Assembly (NCBI RefSeq): GCF_003576315.1
Contig: NZ_QWFZ01000016.1
Location: forward strand, 1-64,000
Direction: 5' to 3'
Origin: Henriciella mobilis
GTDB lineage: Bacteria > Pseudomonadota > Alphaproteobacteria > Caulobacterales > Hyphomonadaceae
DNA length: 64,000 nucleotides
Below, one piece after another: positions 8,085 through 16,450 of the stretch (the first letter of the stretch is position 1; every line of letters begins with the position of its first letter). The notes beneath the pieces were generated by a model. The model did not search any database, was not told the DNA's origin, and saw only the letters and a program-made list of their open reading frames with translations. A program made the translations under genes and the position numbers.

Positions 8085-9542
8085 TCAGTCTCCTGCAGCC
8101 ATGAAGCTGGTACGGTTGGTATGCACTTCGCCGGTTTCGGTGTCGGTGAGAACCAGCTGGAAGTAGCGCCGGCCATCGGCAGCCCCTTCGGGCACGGTGA
8201 CCAGCATCCGGTAACGGTCGACGCCATTGGACGCGACGGGCAGGACCAGGTCTTCACCCGGCTCGGCTTCAAGGCCGACAACCTCGATCTCGAGACCTTC
8301 GATGCCATTCGCCGTCAGCGTCATCTCGCGTGCTTCGCCCGCCTTGTTGACCAGTTTCAGCGCATAGCCGTTGCGGATGTCGCCATTAGACAGGCGCACG
8401 AAAGGCGGCGAACGGTCCTTGAGGACGTTGACCTCAAACGTACCGCGATTGAACAGGCCGAAGGCGATCAGCGCGGAAATCATCCCGATCAGCAGCGCAT
8501 AGAGCACGGTGCGCGCACGGATCAGCCGGTATTTCGGCGTCTGGCCGCAGGCGCGCTGGGCAACGGCCGTATCGGTATCATAAGCGATGAGTCCCGTCGG
8601 CCGGCCGACCGTCTTCATCATCTGGTCGCAGGCATCGATGCACAGCGCGCAGTGAATGCATTCCAACTGCGGTCCGTCGCGAATATCGATCCCCATCGGG
8701 CAGACCTGGACGCACTGCTTGCAGTCGATGCAGTCGCCGCGTCCTTCCCAGCTTTCGCCCTTGCGGTGGGGGCCGCGCGGCTCGCCGCGGTCATAGCGAT
8801 AGGTAACGTTGAGCGCGTCCTCGTCGGTCAGCGCACCCTGGATACGCGGCCATGGGCAGAGATAGGTGCAGACCTGCTCGCGCATGGTGCCGGCAAGCGC
8901 ATAGGTGGTGAAGGTCAGGATGCCGGCAAACCAGTAGGCCGACAGCGGCGCCTCGCCGATGAAGAAGGTTTGCAGGATCATGTGCGAGTCGTGGAAGTAC
9001 AGGATGAACGCGCCGCCCGTCAGGAAGGCGATGATCAGCCAGACAATGTGCTTGCCGACCTTGCGCCACAGCTTGTTGAAGCTCATTGGCGCATTGTCGA
9101 GCCGCATGCGCTTGGCGCGGTCGCCCTCGAAGGCCCGCTCGACCCAGATGTAAAGGTCGGTCCAGACCGTCTGCGGACAGGCATAGCCGCACCAGACCCG
9201 CCCGAAGAGCGACGTCACCAGGAACAGGCCCAGCGCAGCGACGATCATCAGGCCGGCAAGGTAGTACGCCTCCTGCGGCCAGATCTCGATGCCGAAGAAG
9301 AAGAACCGCTCGCCGCCAAAGTCGGCCAGGACAGCCTGGTCCGGCACACCCTCACCCCGGTCCCAGCGCAGCCAGGGCACGAGATAGTAGATCCCGAGAA
9401 GCACCGCCATCGCAGCCCACTTCACCGTCCGGAACTTGCCATGGGCGAGCTTCGGATAGATCTGCTTGCGCTTCGAATACAGGTCCTGCGGCGGCGGGAC
9501 CGGTGGCGGCGACTTCGACGAGATGAGGGTCACGCGGTTCAT
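8085..9542 (-). CDS. ccoG: Polyferredoxin CcoG (FixG/RdxA), cupric reductase of cbb3 assembly
   Basis: 485 aa. Several membrane helices in the N-terminal half include the WCGYACPQTVWTDLY segment. Two 4Fe-4S ferredoxin motifs follow at about residues 260-300 (CIDCKQCVQVCP and CIHCALCIDACD). A C-terminal immunoglobulin-like periplasmic domain completes the FixG architecture. The family reduces Cu(II) to Cu(I) for CcoI-dependent delivery to cbb3 oxidase. It follows ccoP by 12 bp, so oxidase and assembly genes probably share a transcript. Confidence 0.95.
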   Translation of the reverse strand: MNRVTLISSKSPPPVPPPQDLYSKRKQIYPKLAHGKFRTVKWAAMAVLLGIYYLVPWLRWDRGEGVPDQAVLADFGGERFFFFGIEIWPQEAYYLAGLMIVAALGLFLVTSLFGRVWCGYACPQTVWTDLYIWVERAFEGDRAKRMRLDNAPMSFNKLWRKVGKHIVWLIIAFLTGGAFILYFHDSHMILQTFFIGEAPLSAYWFAGILTFTTYALAGTMREQVCTYLCPWPRIQGALTDEDALNVTYRYDRGEPRGPHRKGESWEGRGDCIDCKQCVQVCPMGIDIRDGPQLECIHCALCIDACDQMMKTVGRPTGLIAYDTDTAVAQRACGQTPKYRLIRARTVLYALLIGMISALIAFGLFNRGTFEVNVLKDRSPPFVRLSNGDIRNGYALKLVNKAGEAREMTLTANGIEGLEIEVVGLEAEPGEDLVLPVASNGVDRYRMLVTVPEGAADGRRYFQLVLTDTETGEVHTNRTSFMAAGD

Positions 9543-9554
9543 GTCTCGGGTCCT

Positions 9555-10442
9555 TTATTCCCCACCGCCCAGCGAGTGGACATAGACGGCGAGCGACTTG
9601 ATCGTGGCATCGTCCAGCCGCTCACCCCAGGCCGGCATGTGGGCGTTCCGGGCGTTGTAGACGGAATTGTAGATGTCACGGTATTCGCTGCCGAACAGCC
9701 AGGTCTGGTCGGTCAGGTTGGGTGCCCCCTGGGTGCGGTCGCCGGTACCATTGGGCCCGTGGCAGAGCGCGCACTGGGCGGCGAAGATATCGGCACCGCG
9801 GCCAGCGGCGTCTTCGCTTTCGGCCTCGCGGCCAGACAGCGTAAGGACGTGGTTCACGACATCGTCGATCTGCGCGCGGGTGAGCAGGCCGTCACGACCG
9901 AAGGCCGGCATCTGCGAGAAGCGGGTCTCCGGGTCTTCCTCATGACGGATGCCGTGGCGGATCGTGTATTCGATTCCATCCAGCGTGCCGTCCCAGAGCC
10001 AGACATCGTCGGCCAGGGTCGGATAACCGATCGCCCCGCGTCCGCCGGCACCATGGCAGGTCGCACAATTGTCACCGAAGGCGCTTTCACCGGCCGCCAT
10101 GGCGAATTGCTGCAGCGAGCGGTCGGTCTCGATTTCCTCGAGACTTGCACTCAGCAACGCCGTGCCGGCGGCCATCCGGTCGGCCCGCATCTTGTCGACC
10201 TGCTCGGCCACTGCGACCCGGTCGGACGCACCGAGTACGCCGCGGGTATTGGTGCCGAGGCCCGGCAGCGCCGGAAGGGCCGGCATGGCGATCATGTACG
10301 CGATCGAAAAGGCGATCGTGCCGTACCAGATATAGAGCCACCAGCGCGGGAGCGGGTTGTTCAGCTCCTTGATGCCGTCCCACTCATGACCGGTGGTTTC
10401 AACGCCGGTCGTCTCATCGATATCCTTGGTGTGGTCACTCAT
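9555..10442 (-). CDS. ccoP: cbb3 oxidase diheme subunit CcoP
   Basis: 295 aa. The N-terminal CcoP domain carries a membrane helix (about 32-58, WWLYIWYGTIAFSIAYMIAMPALP). Two cytochrome c domains follow, with heme motifs CATCH (126-130) and CALCH (224-228) and downstream Met-containing segments (QMPAFG, HMPAWG). It passes electrons from soluble cytochrome c to CcoO. Its start overlaps the end of ccoQ by eight bases (ATGAGTGA). Confidence 0.97.
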   Translation of the reverse strand: MSDHTKDIDETTGVETTGHEWDGIKELNNPLPRWWLYIWYGTIAFSIAYMIAMPALPALPGLGTNTRGVLGASDRVAVAEQVDKMRADRMAAGTALLSASLEEIETDRSLQQFAMAAGESAFGDNCATCHGAGGRGAIGYPTLADDVWLWDGTLDGIEYTIRHGIRHEEDPETRFSQMPAFGRDGLLTRAQIDDVVNHVLTLSGREAESEDAAGRGADIFAAQCALCHGPNGTGDRTQGAPNLTDQTWLFGSEYRDIYNSVYNARNAHMPAWGERLDDATIKSLAVYVHSLGGGE

Positions 10443-10596
10443 CTCCGGGCTCCCGGTCTTGAAGTGGAAGTTGGGCTGCCTCGTCGAAGCGCTTCTGGTT
10501 TCGTGGCCAGAGGGCGTAGGCGAGGACGACGGCGAAGATGGCGAAGAAGTAGATCAACCCGCCAGTCTGCGCGAAATGCGAGAGTTTCTCGTACAT
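10435..10596 (-). CDS. ccoQ: cbb3 oxidase small subunit CcoQ
   Basis: 53 aa (MYEKLSHFAQTGGLIYFFAI...). One membrane helix (about 13-30) is followed by ALWPRNQKRFDEAAQLPL, the standard CcoQ tail. It stabilises the oxidase complex. It sits 9 bp after ccoO and its TGA lies inside the first codons of ccoP, giving the conserved order N-O-Q-P. Confidence 0.94.
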   Translation of the reverse strand: MYEKLSHFAQTGGLIYFFAIFAVVLAYALWPRNQKRFDEAAQLPLQDREPGDE

Positions 10597-10605
10597 GTCC
10601 GCCTC

Positions 10606-11373
10606 CTAGCGCCGGTTCATCAGGTCTTCGGCTTCGTAGGTGGAGAAATCCACCAGCGTGCCGGTCATCTGAAGGTAGGCGATGAGCGCATCCATCTCGG
10701 TGATCCGGTCAGGATCGCGGTCGAAGTCACGGATCTGGACCGTTCCTTCGCGCCCGGCCGCTTCGGTGTAGCGGGCGACCAGGGCATCCTGCTCGTCGAA
10801 ATAGATGTCCGGGTCGACCTGGGCCTCGAGATCGATCACAGCGTTCTCGATCATCTCGTCGGTATAGTCGACACCGACCATGCGGAGCGCCTTCAGGTCC
10901 TGCGCGATGTTCTCATAGTCGAGCGACTTCTCGGCAAGGAAGGCATAGGGCGGCATGATCGATTCCGGCACCAGTGCGCGCGGATCGATCAGGTGATCGA
11001 GGTGCCACTCGTCGGAATACTTGCCGCCAACGCGGGCAAGGTCCGGACCGGTCCGCTTGGAGCCCCACTGGAAGGGGTGGTCGTACATGCTCTCGGCCGC
11101 CAGTGAATAGTGGCCGTAGCGTTCCACCTCATCGCGCAGCGGGCGCACCATCTGCGAGTGGCAGACATAACAGCCCTCGCGGATATAGATGTTGCGGCCA
11201 GCCAGCTCGAGCGGGGTGTACGGGCGCATGCCTTCCACCTTCTCGATGGTGTTCTCCATGTAGAACAGAGGCGCCATCTGGATGATCCCGCCAATCGACA
11301 CCGTAATCAGGATGCCGATGGTGAGCAGGAGCGAGTGGCGTTCGAGAACGCCGTGATTGTTCATGAGTCCCAT
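10606..11373 (-). CDS. ccoO: cbb3 oxidase monoheme subunit CcoO
   Basis: 255 aa. An N-terminal membrane anchor (about 14-36) is followed by a cytochrome c domain with CYVCH at 68-72 and the CcoO signature [15 protein letters not shown]. It carries electrons between CcoP and the catalytic subunit. It is 12 bp downstream of ccoN. Confidence 0.97.
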   Translation of the reverse strand: MGLMNNHGVLERHSLLLTIGILITVSIGGIIQMAPLFYMENTIEKVEGMRPYTPLELAGRNIYIREGCYVCHSQMVRPLRDEVERYGHYSLAAESMYDHPFQWGSKRTGPDLARVGGKYSDEWHLDHLIDPRALVPESIMPPYAFLAEKSLDYENIAQDLKALRMVGVDYTDEMIENAVIDLEAQVDPDIYFDEQDALVARYTEAAGREGTVQIRDFDRDPDRITEMDALIAYLQMTGTLVDFSTYEAEDLMNRR

Positions 11374-11385
11374 CTCACTAGGCTC

Positions 11386-13065
11386 CTATTCAGCAGGTTG
11401 GAGGGATGCAGCGGCCGGCGGACTGCTGACCGACGGCGCACTGGCCGGCTGGTTGATACGCTCATGTCCGATGGCTGTGCGGACCAGGTTGTAGACCATG
11501 ATCGCCGCCCCGGAGAAGTAGAGCAGACCGCCCGCCATCCGGATGATGTAGCTGATATGCTTGGCTTCGACGGTCTCCACGAAGGAGTATTCCAGGAAGC
11601 CGAACTCGTTATAGGCGCGCCACATCAGACCTTCGGTAATGCCGGCGAACCACATCGAGACCATGTAGAAGACGATCCCGATTGTCGCGAGCCAGAAGTG
11701 CCACTCGACCAGGGCGACCGAGTAGAGGCTCTTGCGCTTCCACAGCCACTGCGTGAGGCAGTAGAGCGCGCCGAAGGAGATGAAGCCAACCCAGCCGAGC
11801 GCACCGGAGTGCACGTGGCCGATGCCCCATTCGGTATAGTGGCTGAGCGAGTTCACGGCGCGGACCGACATCAGCGGGCCTTCGAAGGTCGACATGCCGT
11901 AGAAGGCCAACGAGACGATCATCATGCGGACAACCGGGTCGGTGCGCAGCTTGTCCCACGCGCCCGACAGGGTCATCACACCGTTGATCATGCCACCCCA
12001 GCTCGGCATCCACAGCATGATCGAGAAGGTCATGCCCAGCGTCTGCGCCCATTGCGGCAGCGCGGTGTAATGCAGGTGGTGCGGCCCGGCCCAGATATAG
12101 ATGAAGATCAGCGACCAGAAGTGCACGATGGACAGCCGGTAGGAATAGACCGGACGCTCAACCCGCTTCGGAATGAAGTAGTACATGATCGCCAGGAAGC
12201 CGGTCGTCAGGAAGAAGCCGACGGCGTTGTGGCCATACCACCACTGGGTCAGCGCATCCTGCACGCCCGCGAACAGCTGGTAGCTCTTCGAGGAGCCGAG
12301 CGAGACCGGCAGCGACAAATTGTTGACGATGTGCAGCATCGCGATGGTCACGATGAAGGACAGGTAGAACCAGTTCGCCACATAGATATGCGGCTCCTTG
12401 CGCTTCCACAGCGTGCCGAGGAAGACGAGGAGATAGGCCACCCAGACCACGGTCAGCCACAGGTCGGCATACCACTCCGGCTCGGCATATTCCTTCGACT
12501 GGGTGATGCCCATCAGATAGCCGGTCGCGGCAATGACGATGAAGAGCTGGTAGCCCCAGAACACGAACCAGGGAAGCATGCCCCCGAACAGGCGCGCCCG
12601 CGTGGTGCGCTGGACAACGTGAAAGCTGGTCGCCAGCAGCACGTTGCCGCCAAACGCAAAAATCACCGCAGAGGTGTGCAGCGGGCGCAGGCGGCCGAAA
12701 TTGGTGAAGCCCCATTGCTCGAAATAGAAGATGTTCGGCCAGGTCAGCTGCAGGGCAATCACGATGCCGACGAGGAAGCCGGCGATGCCCCAGAACATCG
12801 ATGTGAAAATGCCGAACTTGACGAGCGTATCTTCATACTTCGTCTGGTCGAACGGATCACGGTCGCCGAGCTTGCCTGCCCAGAGACCAATGCCGAGCAG
12901 CCAGGCGGCGACGGCGGCGAAGAAGACTGTCGCATGGATACCCATGAGACGATCCGTGGCGTTGCCGGCTATGAAGACGGCGAGAATGGCGAAGATGCCG
13001 AGCATTGTGGCCACAATGACCGTGCTCGTATCCATGCCACCCTTTCGGAGTGTGGTCGTGCTCAA
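11386..13065 (-). CDS. ccoN: cbb3 oxidase catalytic subunit CcoN
   Basis: 559 aa heme-copper oxidase subunit I with about 14 helices. Visible ligand segments are [11 protein letters not shown] (low-spin heme side), [11 protein letters not shown] and [12 protein letters not shown] (CuB histidines), and HVHSGALGW (heme ligands). It reduces O2 to water with high affinity. The frame opens at TTG (13065) behind an AGGGGAAGGG ribosome site. An ATG ten codons later (13035, [11 protein letters not shown]) also has an AAAGGG upstream, so the start is uncertain by ten residues. It is the first gene of ccoNOQPGHIS; the fixLJ genes are divergent on its upstream side. Confidence 0.97.
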   Translation of the reverse strand: MSTTTLRKGGMDTSTVIVATMLGIFAILAVFIAGNATDRLMGIHATVFFAAVAAWLLGIGLWAGKLGDRDPFDQTKYEDTLVKFGIFTSMFWGIAGFLVGIVIALQLTWPNIFYFEQWGFTNFGRLRPLHTSAVIFAFGGNVLLATSFHVVQRTTRARLFGGMLPWFVFWGYQLFIVIAATGYLMGITQSKEYAEPEWYADLWLTVVWVAYLLVFLGTLWKRKEPHIYVANWFYLSFIVTIAMLHIVNNLSLPVSLGSSKSYQLFAGVQDALTQWWYGHNAVGFFLTTGFLAIMYYFIPKRVERPVYSYRLSIVHFWSLIFIYIWAGPHHLHYTALPQWAQTLGMTFSIMLWMPSWGGMINGVMTLSGAWDKLRTDPVVRMMIVSLAFYGMSTFEGPLMSVRAVNSLSHYTEWGIGHVHSGALGWVGFISFGALYCLTQWLWKRKSLYSVALVEWHFWLATIGIVFYMVSMWFAGITEGLMWRAYNEFGFLEYSFVETVEAKHISYIIRMAGGLLYFSGAAIMVYNLVRTAIGHERINQPASAPSVSSPPAAASLQPAE

Positions 13066-13167
13066 TTTCCCTTCCCCTCAATCAATGAACCCGCATTAAC
13101 CATTACAGCAGGTTGGGTGCGTGTTCGAGGGATTATCCGGGACCGTCCAGTTTGGTTATACGGGCTC

Positions 13168-13174
13168 CTACGTA
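13168..13174 (-). promoter_or_regulatory. TACGTAG motif, possible FixJ-type site
   Basis: TACGTAG is read on the minus strand about 100 bp upstream of the ccoN start, in the gap between divergent ccoN and the small secreted protein gene. TACGTAG resembles a FixJ-binding element described for the fixK promoter in rhizobia (from memory). A fixJ homologue lies 1.5 kb away. A 7-bp match can arise by chance. No TTGA-N6-TCAA FixK/Fnr box was found in the same gap. Confidence 0.3.
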
Positions 13175-13230
13175 TGGGCCAGCACGTCGCACTGTGGCTT
13201 AATCCGCCTCATCAGGGAGGCAGAGCAGCC

Positions 13231-13494
13231 ATGTACAAGATCGCATTTTTCCTTGCAGGACTGGTCACTACGGTGGTTTCGACACCGCAGGTGCTGGCCC
13301 ATCATGCCCGCGCAGAAATCATGCAGCTGGCCTGGTGTTCCTCGGCAGGAAATGCAGCGCCGGATGCCGGCATCTTCGCCATGCATTGTGCTGCCTGCCC
13401 GGCCCTGCTGGCGGGAATCACCGCCATGACGCTCAGCCTGGCGCTTCCTGTTCACCGGCTCAGCCGCCGCCTGGTGCGCGTGCGCCTGTCATGA
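13231..13494 (+). CDS. Small secreted Cys-containing protein, function unknown
   Basis: 87 aa, starting at the ATG behind a strong AGGGAGG ribosome site. A signal peptide (about residues 1-23, FFLAGLVTTVVSTPQVLA/HH) is followed by AHHARAEIMQLAWC and then a MHCAACPALLAGI segment with CxxC. A second hydrophobic stretch (LLAGITAMTLSLALP) and a basic tail follow. I do not recognise the family. The His/Met/Cys content and the place between ccoN and fixLJ hint at a periplasmic or membrane metal (copper) or heme-related role, which is inference only. Only this 3' part of the longer plus-strand open frame looks coding; upstream it is antisense to ccoN and ccoO. Confidence 0.65.
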   Translation: MYKIAFFLAGLVTTVVSTPQVLAHHARAEIMQLAWCSSAGNAAPDAGIFAMHCAACPALLAGITAMTLSLALPVHRLSRRLVRVRLS

Positions 13495-13533
13495 CAAGCA
13501 GATTCCGCCGCCTGCGTGTATTGACCTCGGGGT

Positions 13534-13560
13534 CCAGCTTGCCGCATTCCGGTAAGCTGG
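13534..13560 (+). terminator. Hairpin between the small protein gene and fixL
   Basis: CCAGCTTGCCG and CGGTAAGCTGG pair over 11 bp (one G-U) around a 5-nt loop. It starts 40 bp after the small protein stop. There is no T-run, so it may attenuate or stabilise a transcript rather than terminate it. Confidence 0.45.
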
Positions 13561-13605
13561 AAGTCGGAGGTTTGTGCGCTGGATCGTCAGCAACTCATAT
13601 ACGAC

Positions 13606-14733
13606 ATGGCGGAGATGGACGTTGACGCGCTCCACCAGCACTTCCGGTCCATTCTCCAGTCGGTTCCGGATGCCATGGTCGTCATCAATGACGCCGGGAT
13701 CATCACCGCTTTCAGCAAGGCGGCGGAGACCCTGTTCGGCTATGATGCCAACGACCTGCTCGGCCGCAATGTCAGCGTCCTCATGGCGCCCTCCGACAAG
13801 GCCCAGCATGACGGGCATATCTCGCGCTACCTGCGAACGGGCGAACGGCGTATCATCGGCATCGGACGGACGGTCACCGCGCGCCGCGCCGATGGTTCAC
13901 TCTTCCCGATCGATCTCAAGATCGGCGAAGCGAAGATCGGTGACCACTTCCTCTTCACGGCATTCATGCGAGACCTGACAGAGCAACGGCGAAACGAATC
14001 GCGCATGAAGGCGCTGCAGGCCGAGCTCGTCCATTTCTCGCGGCTGAGTTCCGTCGGCACCATGGCGTCAGCCCTCGCGCATGAGCTGAACCAGCCGCTG
14101 ACCGTTGTTACCAACTATCTCGAGGCGGCCCGCGACCTGCTCGAATCGCCTGACCCCGAAACCATGGACATGGTGCAGGAAGCCCTCAACGAGGCTGCCA
14201 AGCAGTCGGTGCGCGCCGGCCAGATCGTGCGCAAGCTGCGCGACTATGTCTCCCGCGGGGAGATCGAGAAACGCCCGACACAGCTGGTCCCGCTGATCGG
14301 CGATGCCGTCGCCCTCATCCAGGCCGAGATGAGCAGCACCAATGGCGAGATCGCCGTCAGCGTCGAGGAAGGCATTTCCGACATCATGGCGGACCCGATC
14401 CAGATCCAGCAGGTCATCATCAACCTTGTTCGCAATGCGCTCGAGGCGATGGAAGGCCAGGATGACCCGAAGGTCGAGATCCGGGCGGCCAGCGTCAGCG
14501 GCGGCCTGGCCATGGTCACCATCGAGGACAATGGCCCCGGCATCGACCGGGAAGTCGCCGACCAGCTCTTCAAACCGCTCGCCAGTTCCAAGTCGACTGG
14601 GATGGGGCTGGGTCTGTCTATCTGCAAGACTATTGTCGAAGCCCATGGCGGCACGATAGAAGCAATGCCAATGGAAACGGCAGGGACCCGGTTCGTCTTT
14701 ACCGTCGAGCTGGCAGACAGGACTGATGAGTGA
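13606..14733 (+). CDS. fixL: FixL-type oxygen-sensing histidine kinase
   Basis: 375 aa soluble kinase. A single PAS domain (about 10-125) contains the FixL heme-pocket signature: His68 in KAQHDGHISRY and Arg88 in IIGIGR. The 20-residue spacing equals that of heme ligand His200 and gating Arg220 in Bradyrhizobium FixL. The kinase core has phospho-acceptor His159 (ALAHELNQPL), an N box (NLVRNALEAM), DNGPGI and GMGLGLSICK. It should bind heme and phosphorylate FixJ when oxygen is low. There is no membrane helix and no second PAS. The start ATG at 13606 is preceded only weakly by a ribosome site. It overlaps fixJ by eight bases. Confidence 0.92.
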   Translation: MAEMDVDALHQHFRSILQSVPDAMVVINDAGIITAFSKAAETLFGYDANDLLGRNVSVLMAPSDKAQHDGHISRYLRTGERRIIGIGRTVTARRADGSLFPIDLKIGEAKIGDHFLFTAFMRDLTEQRRNESRMKALQAELVHFSRLSSVGTMASALAHELNQPLTVVTNYLEAARDLLESPDPETMDMVQEALNEAAKQSVRAGQIVRKLRDYVSRGEIEKRPTQLVPLIGDAVALIQAEMSSTNGEIAVSVEEGISDIMADPIQIQQVIINLVRNALEAMEGQDDPKVEIRAASVSGGLAMVTIEDNGPGIDREVADQLFKPLASSKSTGMGLGLSICKTIVEAHGGTIEAMPMETAGTRFVFTVELADRTDE

Positions 14734-15358
14734 ATCGGAAAAACCCCTCGTACATCTGATCGATGATGATGAGGCCATCCGCCATTCGGCGAGCTTCATG
14801 CTTCGGCTGGCGGGATATCGTGTGCAGACCCACAAGGATGGCGTGAGCTTCCTTGAGGCGCTGCCCGGTCTCGAATCGGGCTGCATCCTGCTTGACGTGC
14901 AGATGCCCAAGATGAATGGCATTGCCGTCCAGAAGGAGCTGAATGTACGCGGCTGCGAAATGCCGGTCGTTGTCCTGACCGGGCATGGCGATGTCTCCGT
15001 CGCGGTGCAGGCCATGAAGGCCGGCGCCGTCAATTTCGTCGAGAAGCCCTATGAGAAACAGGTCCTGCTGAAGGCCCTGGAAGAGGCCTTCGAACAGCTG
15101 GCAAACCAGTCGCGCGGCGCGCTGAAGAAGGCGGACGCTGAAAAAAGACTGGCCCATCTCACACCGCGCGAGGCGGAAGTGCTTGAAGGTCTGGTTGACG
15201 GGCTGACCAACAAGGCGATTGCCAATACGCTCGATATCTCACCACGAACGGTCGAGATACACCGCGCAAATCTGATGGAAAAACTGGGCGTCGACAATTT
15301 GTCGGCGGCCCTGCGCCTGGCATTTGCCGCCGGGCTTGAAGGACGGGCAAATCCCTGA
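14726..15358 (+). CDS. fixJ: FixJ-type response regulator
   Basis: 210 aa. The receiver domain carries acidic residues IDDDEA, phospho-acceptor Asp57 (LLDVQMPKMNG), the Thr of VLTGHGD and Lys of VEKPYEK. A LuxR/NarL-type HTH follows (about 140-205; LTPREAEVLEGLVDGLTNKAIA, SPRTVEIHRANLMEKL). It is the partner of the overlapping fixL gene. In other alphaproteobacteria FixJ~P activates fixK and, through it, cco and heme genes. No fixK gene lies in this window. Confidence 0.93.
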   Translation: MSESEKPLVHLIDDDEAIRHSASFMLRLAGYRVQTHKDGVSFLEALPGLESGCILLDVQMPKMNGIAVQKELNVRGCEMPVVVLTGHGDVSVAVQAMKAGAVNFVEKPYEKQVLLKALEEAFEQLANQSRGALKKADAEKRLAHLTPREAEVLEGLVDGLTNKAIANTLDISPRTVEIHRANLMEKLGVDNLSAALRLAFAAGLEGRANP

Positions 15359-15389
15359 CTTTCAATGCCAGCGTTAATTACGTCCATGT

Positions 15390-15519
15390 AACCGTTCAGG
15401 ATTTACACAATCCTTTGCAAGCGAAGGGTTGGCAAAGCTCGCGAGTGTGCGTACTTTACCTGTATTGGTAGAGTAAACGCGTAGAGTGTTGAAGGGAGAC
15501 CTGTCTGGTCTCCCTTTTT
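15390..15519 (+). ncRNA. Structured region ending in a strong terminator; candidate small RNA or fixJ 3' UTR
   Basis: The gap after fixJ (15359-15605) has no gene but is packed with inverted repeats on the plus strand: AGGATT/AATCCT (15398-15414), CTTTGC/GCAAAG (15413-15437), CTCGCGAG (15438-15445) and TTTAC/GTAAA with inner TACC/GGTA (15455-15477). The terminator at 15494-15519 follows. It could be an independent small RNA or a processed fixJ 3' UTR. No promoter is clearly visible. Confidence 0.4.
15494..15519 (+). terminator. Rho-independent terminator after fixLJ
   Basis: GGGAGACC and GGTCTCCC form a perfect 8-bp stem with a 5-nt loop (TGTCT), followed by TTTTTC. It would end the fixLJ transcript or the structured RNA before it. 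Confidence 0.88.
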
Positions 15520-15605
15520 CTTTTGGTCCTCTTCTTGCACTCGAGCACCCTGTCAAAGGGACCTGCACCTGGTGGGAGCCGCGCAGGTCCGAATCGAACC
15601 AAGGT

Positions 15606-16436
15606 ATGCCGGTGCTGGATAAAACACGCTCAGACAATCTCGATGAAGGGGGGCTCCCGCCAGACTACTGGTGCGAGACCGGCGGCCTTCTGTTGCGGGC
15701 GAAAGTCTGGAACGAGGACCGCCAGGGCCTGCCCATCGTCTTCCTGAACGGTATCGGCACGAGCCTCGAAATCGCGGCGCCTCTGGCCGAGCAGTTTTCC
15801 GGCCGGCGCTTCATCGCGATCGAGATGCCCGGATCCGGCCTGACGGCGAACACCTCCATTCCCCTGCCCCCGGCCCTGCTCGCCCGATTCGCGGTGGAAG
15901 CCGCCAGCCAGCTTGGCGCCTACCAGTTCGACCTGATTGGCCTGTCGATCGGCGGCGCGCTGGCCCAGCAGATTGCCTGGCAATATCGCGACCGTGTCGC
16001 CCGGCTGGTCCTGGCCGGCACGTGCAGCGGCTATACCATGCTGCCGCACGACTGGATGGCCGACCGCCTGATGTGGACGATGAACCCGCTGGCCGTCGTC
16101 ATGAATGACCTGATCAGCGACCTGATCGGGCCTCATCTCAACACTCTGATCCAGCCGACGCCGGCCTCTGTCGCCAGCCAGTTCGCATCCTTTGCCGGCT
16201 GGACGAGCCTGGCATTCCTGCCAATGGTGAAGTCACCCACGCTGGTGCTCGCCGGGTCGCGCGACCGGATCATACCGCCATCGAACGCCGCGCAGCTCTC
16301 GGCCTTCCTGCCGAATGCCGATCACCGCATCCTCCCGGATGCCGCACACCTCTTCCCCTTCTCGGAACCGGAACGCACGGCGCGCCACATCATGCGCTTC
16401 TATGAGAAGACGCCGCACGCTGCCATGGCTGACTGA
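15606..16436 (+). CDS. Alpha/beta hydrolase resembling intracellular PHA depolymerase
   Basis: 276 aa from the ATG at 15606; an earlier in-frame ATG at 15486 lies inside the terminator hairpin and is unlikely. The nucleophile elbow is GLSIGGALAQQ, the acid is in AGSRDRIIPP and the His in DAAHLFPF. The order FLNGIGTSLE, GGALAQQIAWQY, LVLAGTCSG, FAGWTSL, PTLVLAG resembles PhaZ-type poly(3-hydroxyalkanoate) depolymerases of pseudomonads. That assignment is by pattern memory; a general esterase role is possible. The ribosome site is weak (AAGG). It converges with the clpP-like gene. Confidence 0.75.
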   Translation: MPVLDKTRSDNLDEGGLPPDYWCETGGLLLRAKVWNEDRQGLPIVFLNGIGTSLEIAAPLAEQFSGRRFIAIEMPGSGLTANTSIPLPPALLARFAVEAASQLGAYQFDLIGLSIGGALAQQIAWQYRDRVARLVLAGTCSGYTMLPHDWMADRLMWTMNPLAVVMNDLISDLIGPHLNTLIQPTPASVASQFASFAGWTSLAFLPMVKSPTLVLAGSRDRIIPPSNAAQLSAFLPNADHRILPDAAHLFPFSEPERTARHIMRFYEKTPHAAMAD

Positions 16437-16450
16437 GTGTCAGCCGAAGG

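Noticed and set aside
8121-10685. Very long plus-strand open frame (854 codons)
   Set aside because: It lies antisense to ccoG, ccoP and ccoQ, has no domain and arises from high-GC codon bias.
11110-13230. Plus-strand open frame antisense to ccoN/ccoO
   Set aside because: Only its last 87 codons, after the strong ribosome site at 13214-13220, look coding; the rest mirrors ccoN and ccoO.
13066-13230. FixK/Fnr box (TTGA-N6-TCAA) upstream of ccoN
   Set aside because: Searched by eye on both strands; only TTGATTGAGG-type half matches exist.
15570-15605. Minus-strand sequence resembling the 3' end of a tRNA or tmRNA (GGTTCGATTCGG...CTCCCACCA)
   Set aside because: The arm does not fold into a T stem of five pairs and no matching 5' acceptor strand or anticodon arm was found.
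15374-15637. Minus-strand open frame of 87 codons after fixJ
   Set aside because: It runs through the terminator hairpin and the structured region, has no ribosome site and no domain.
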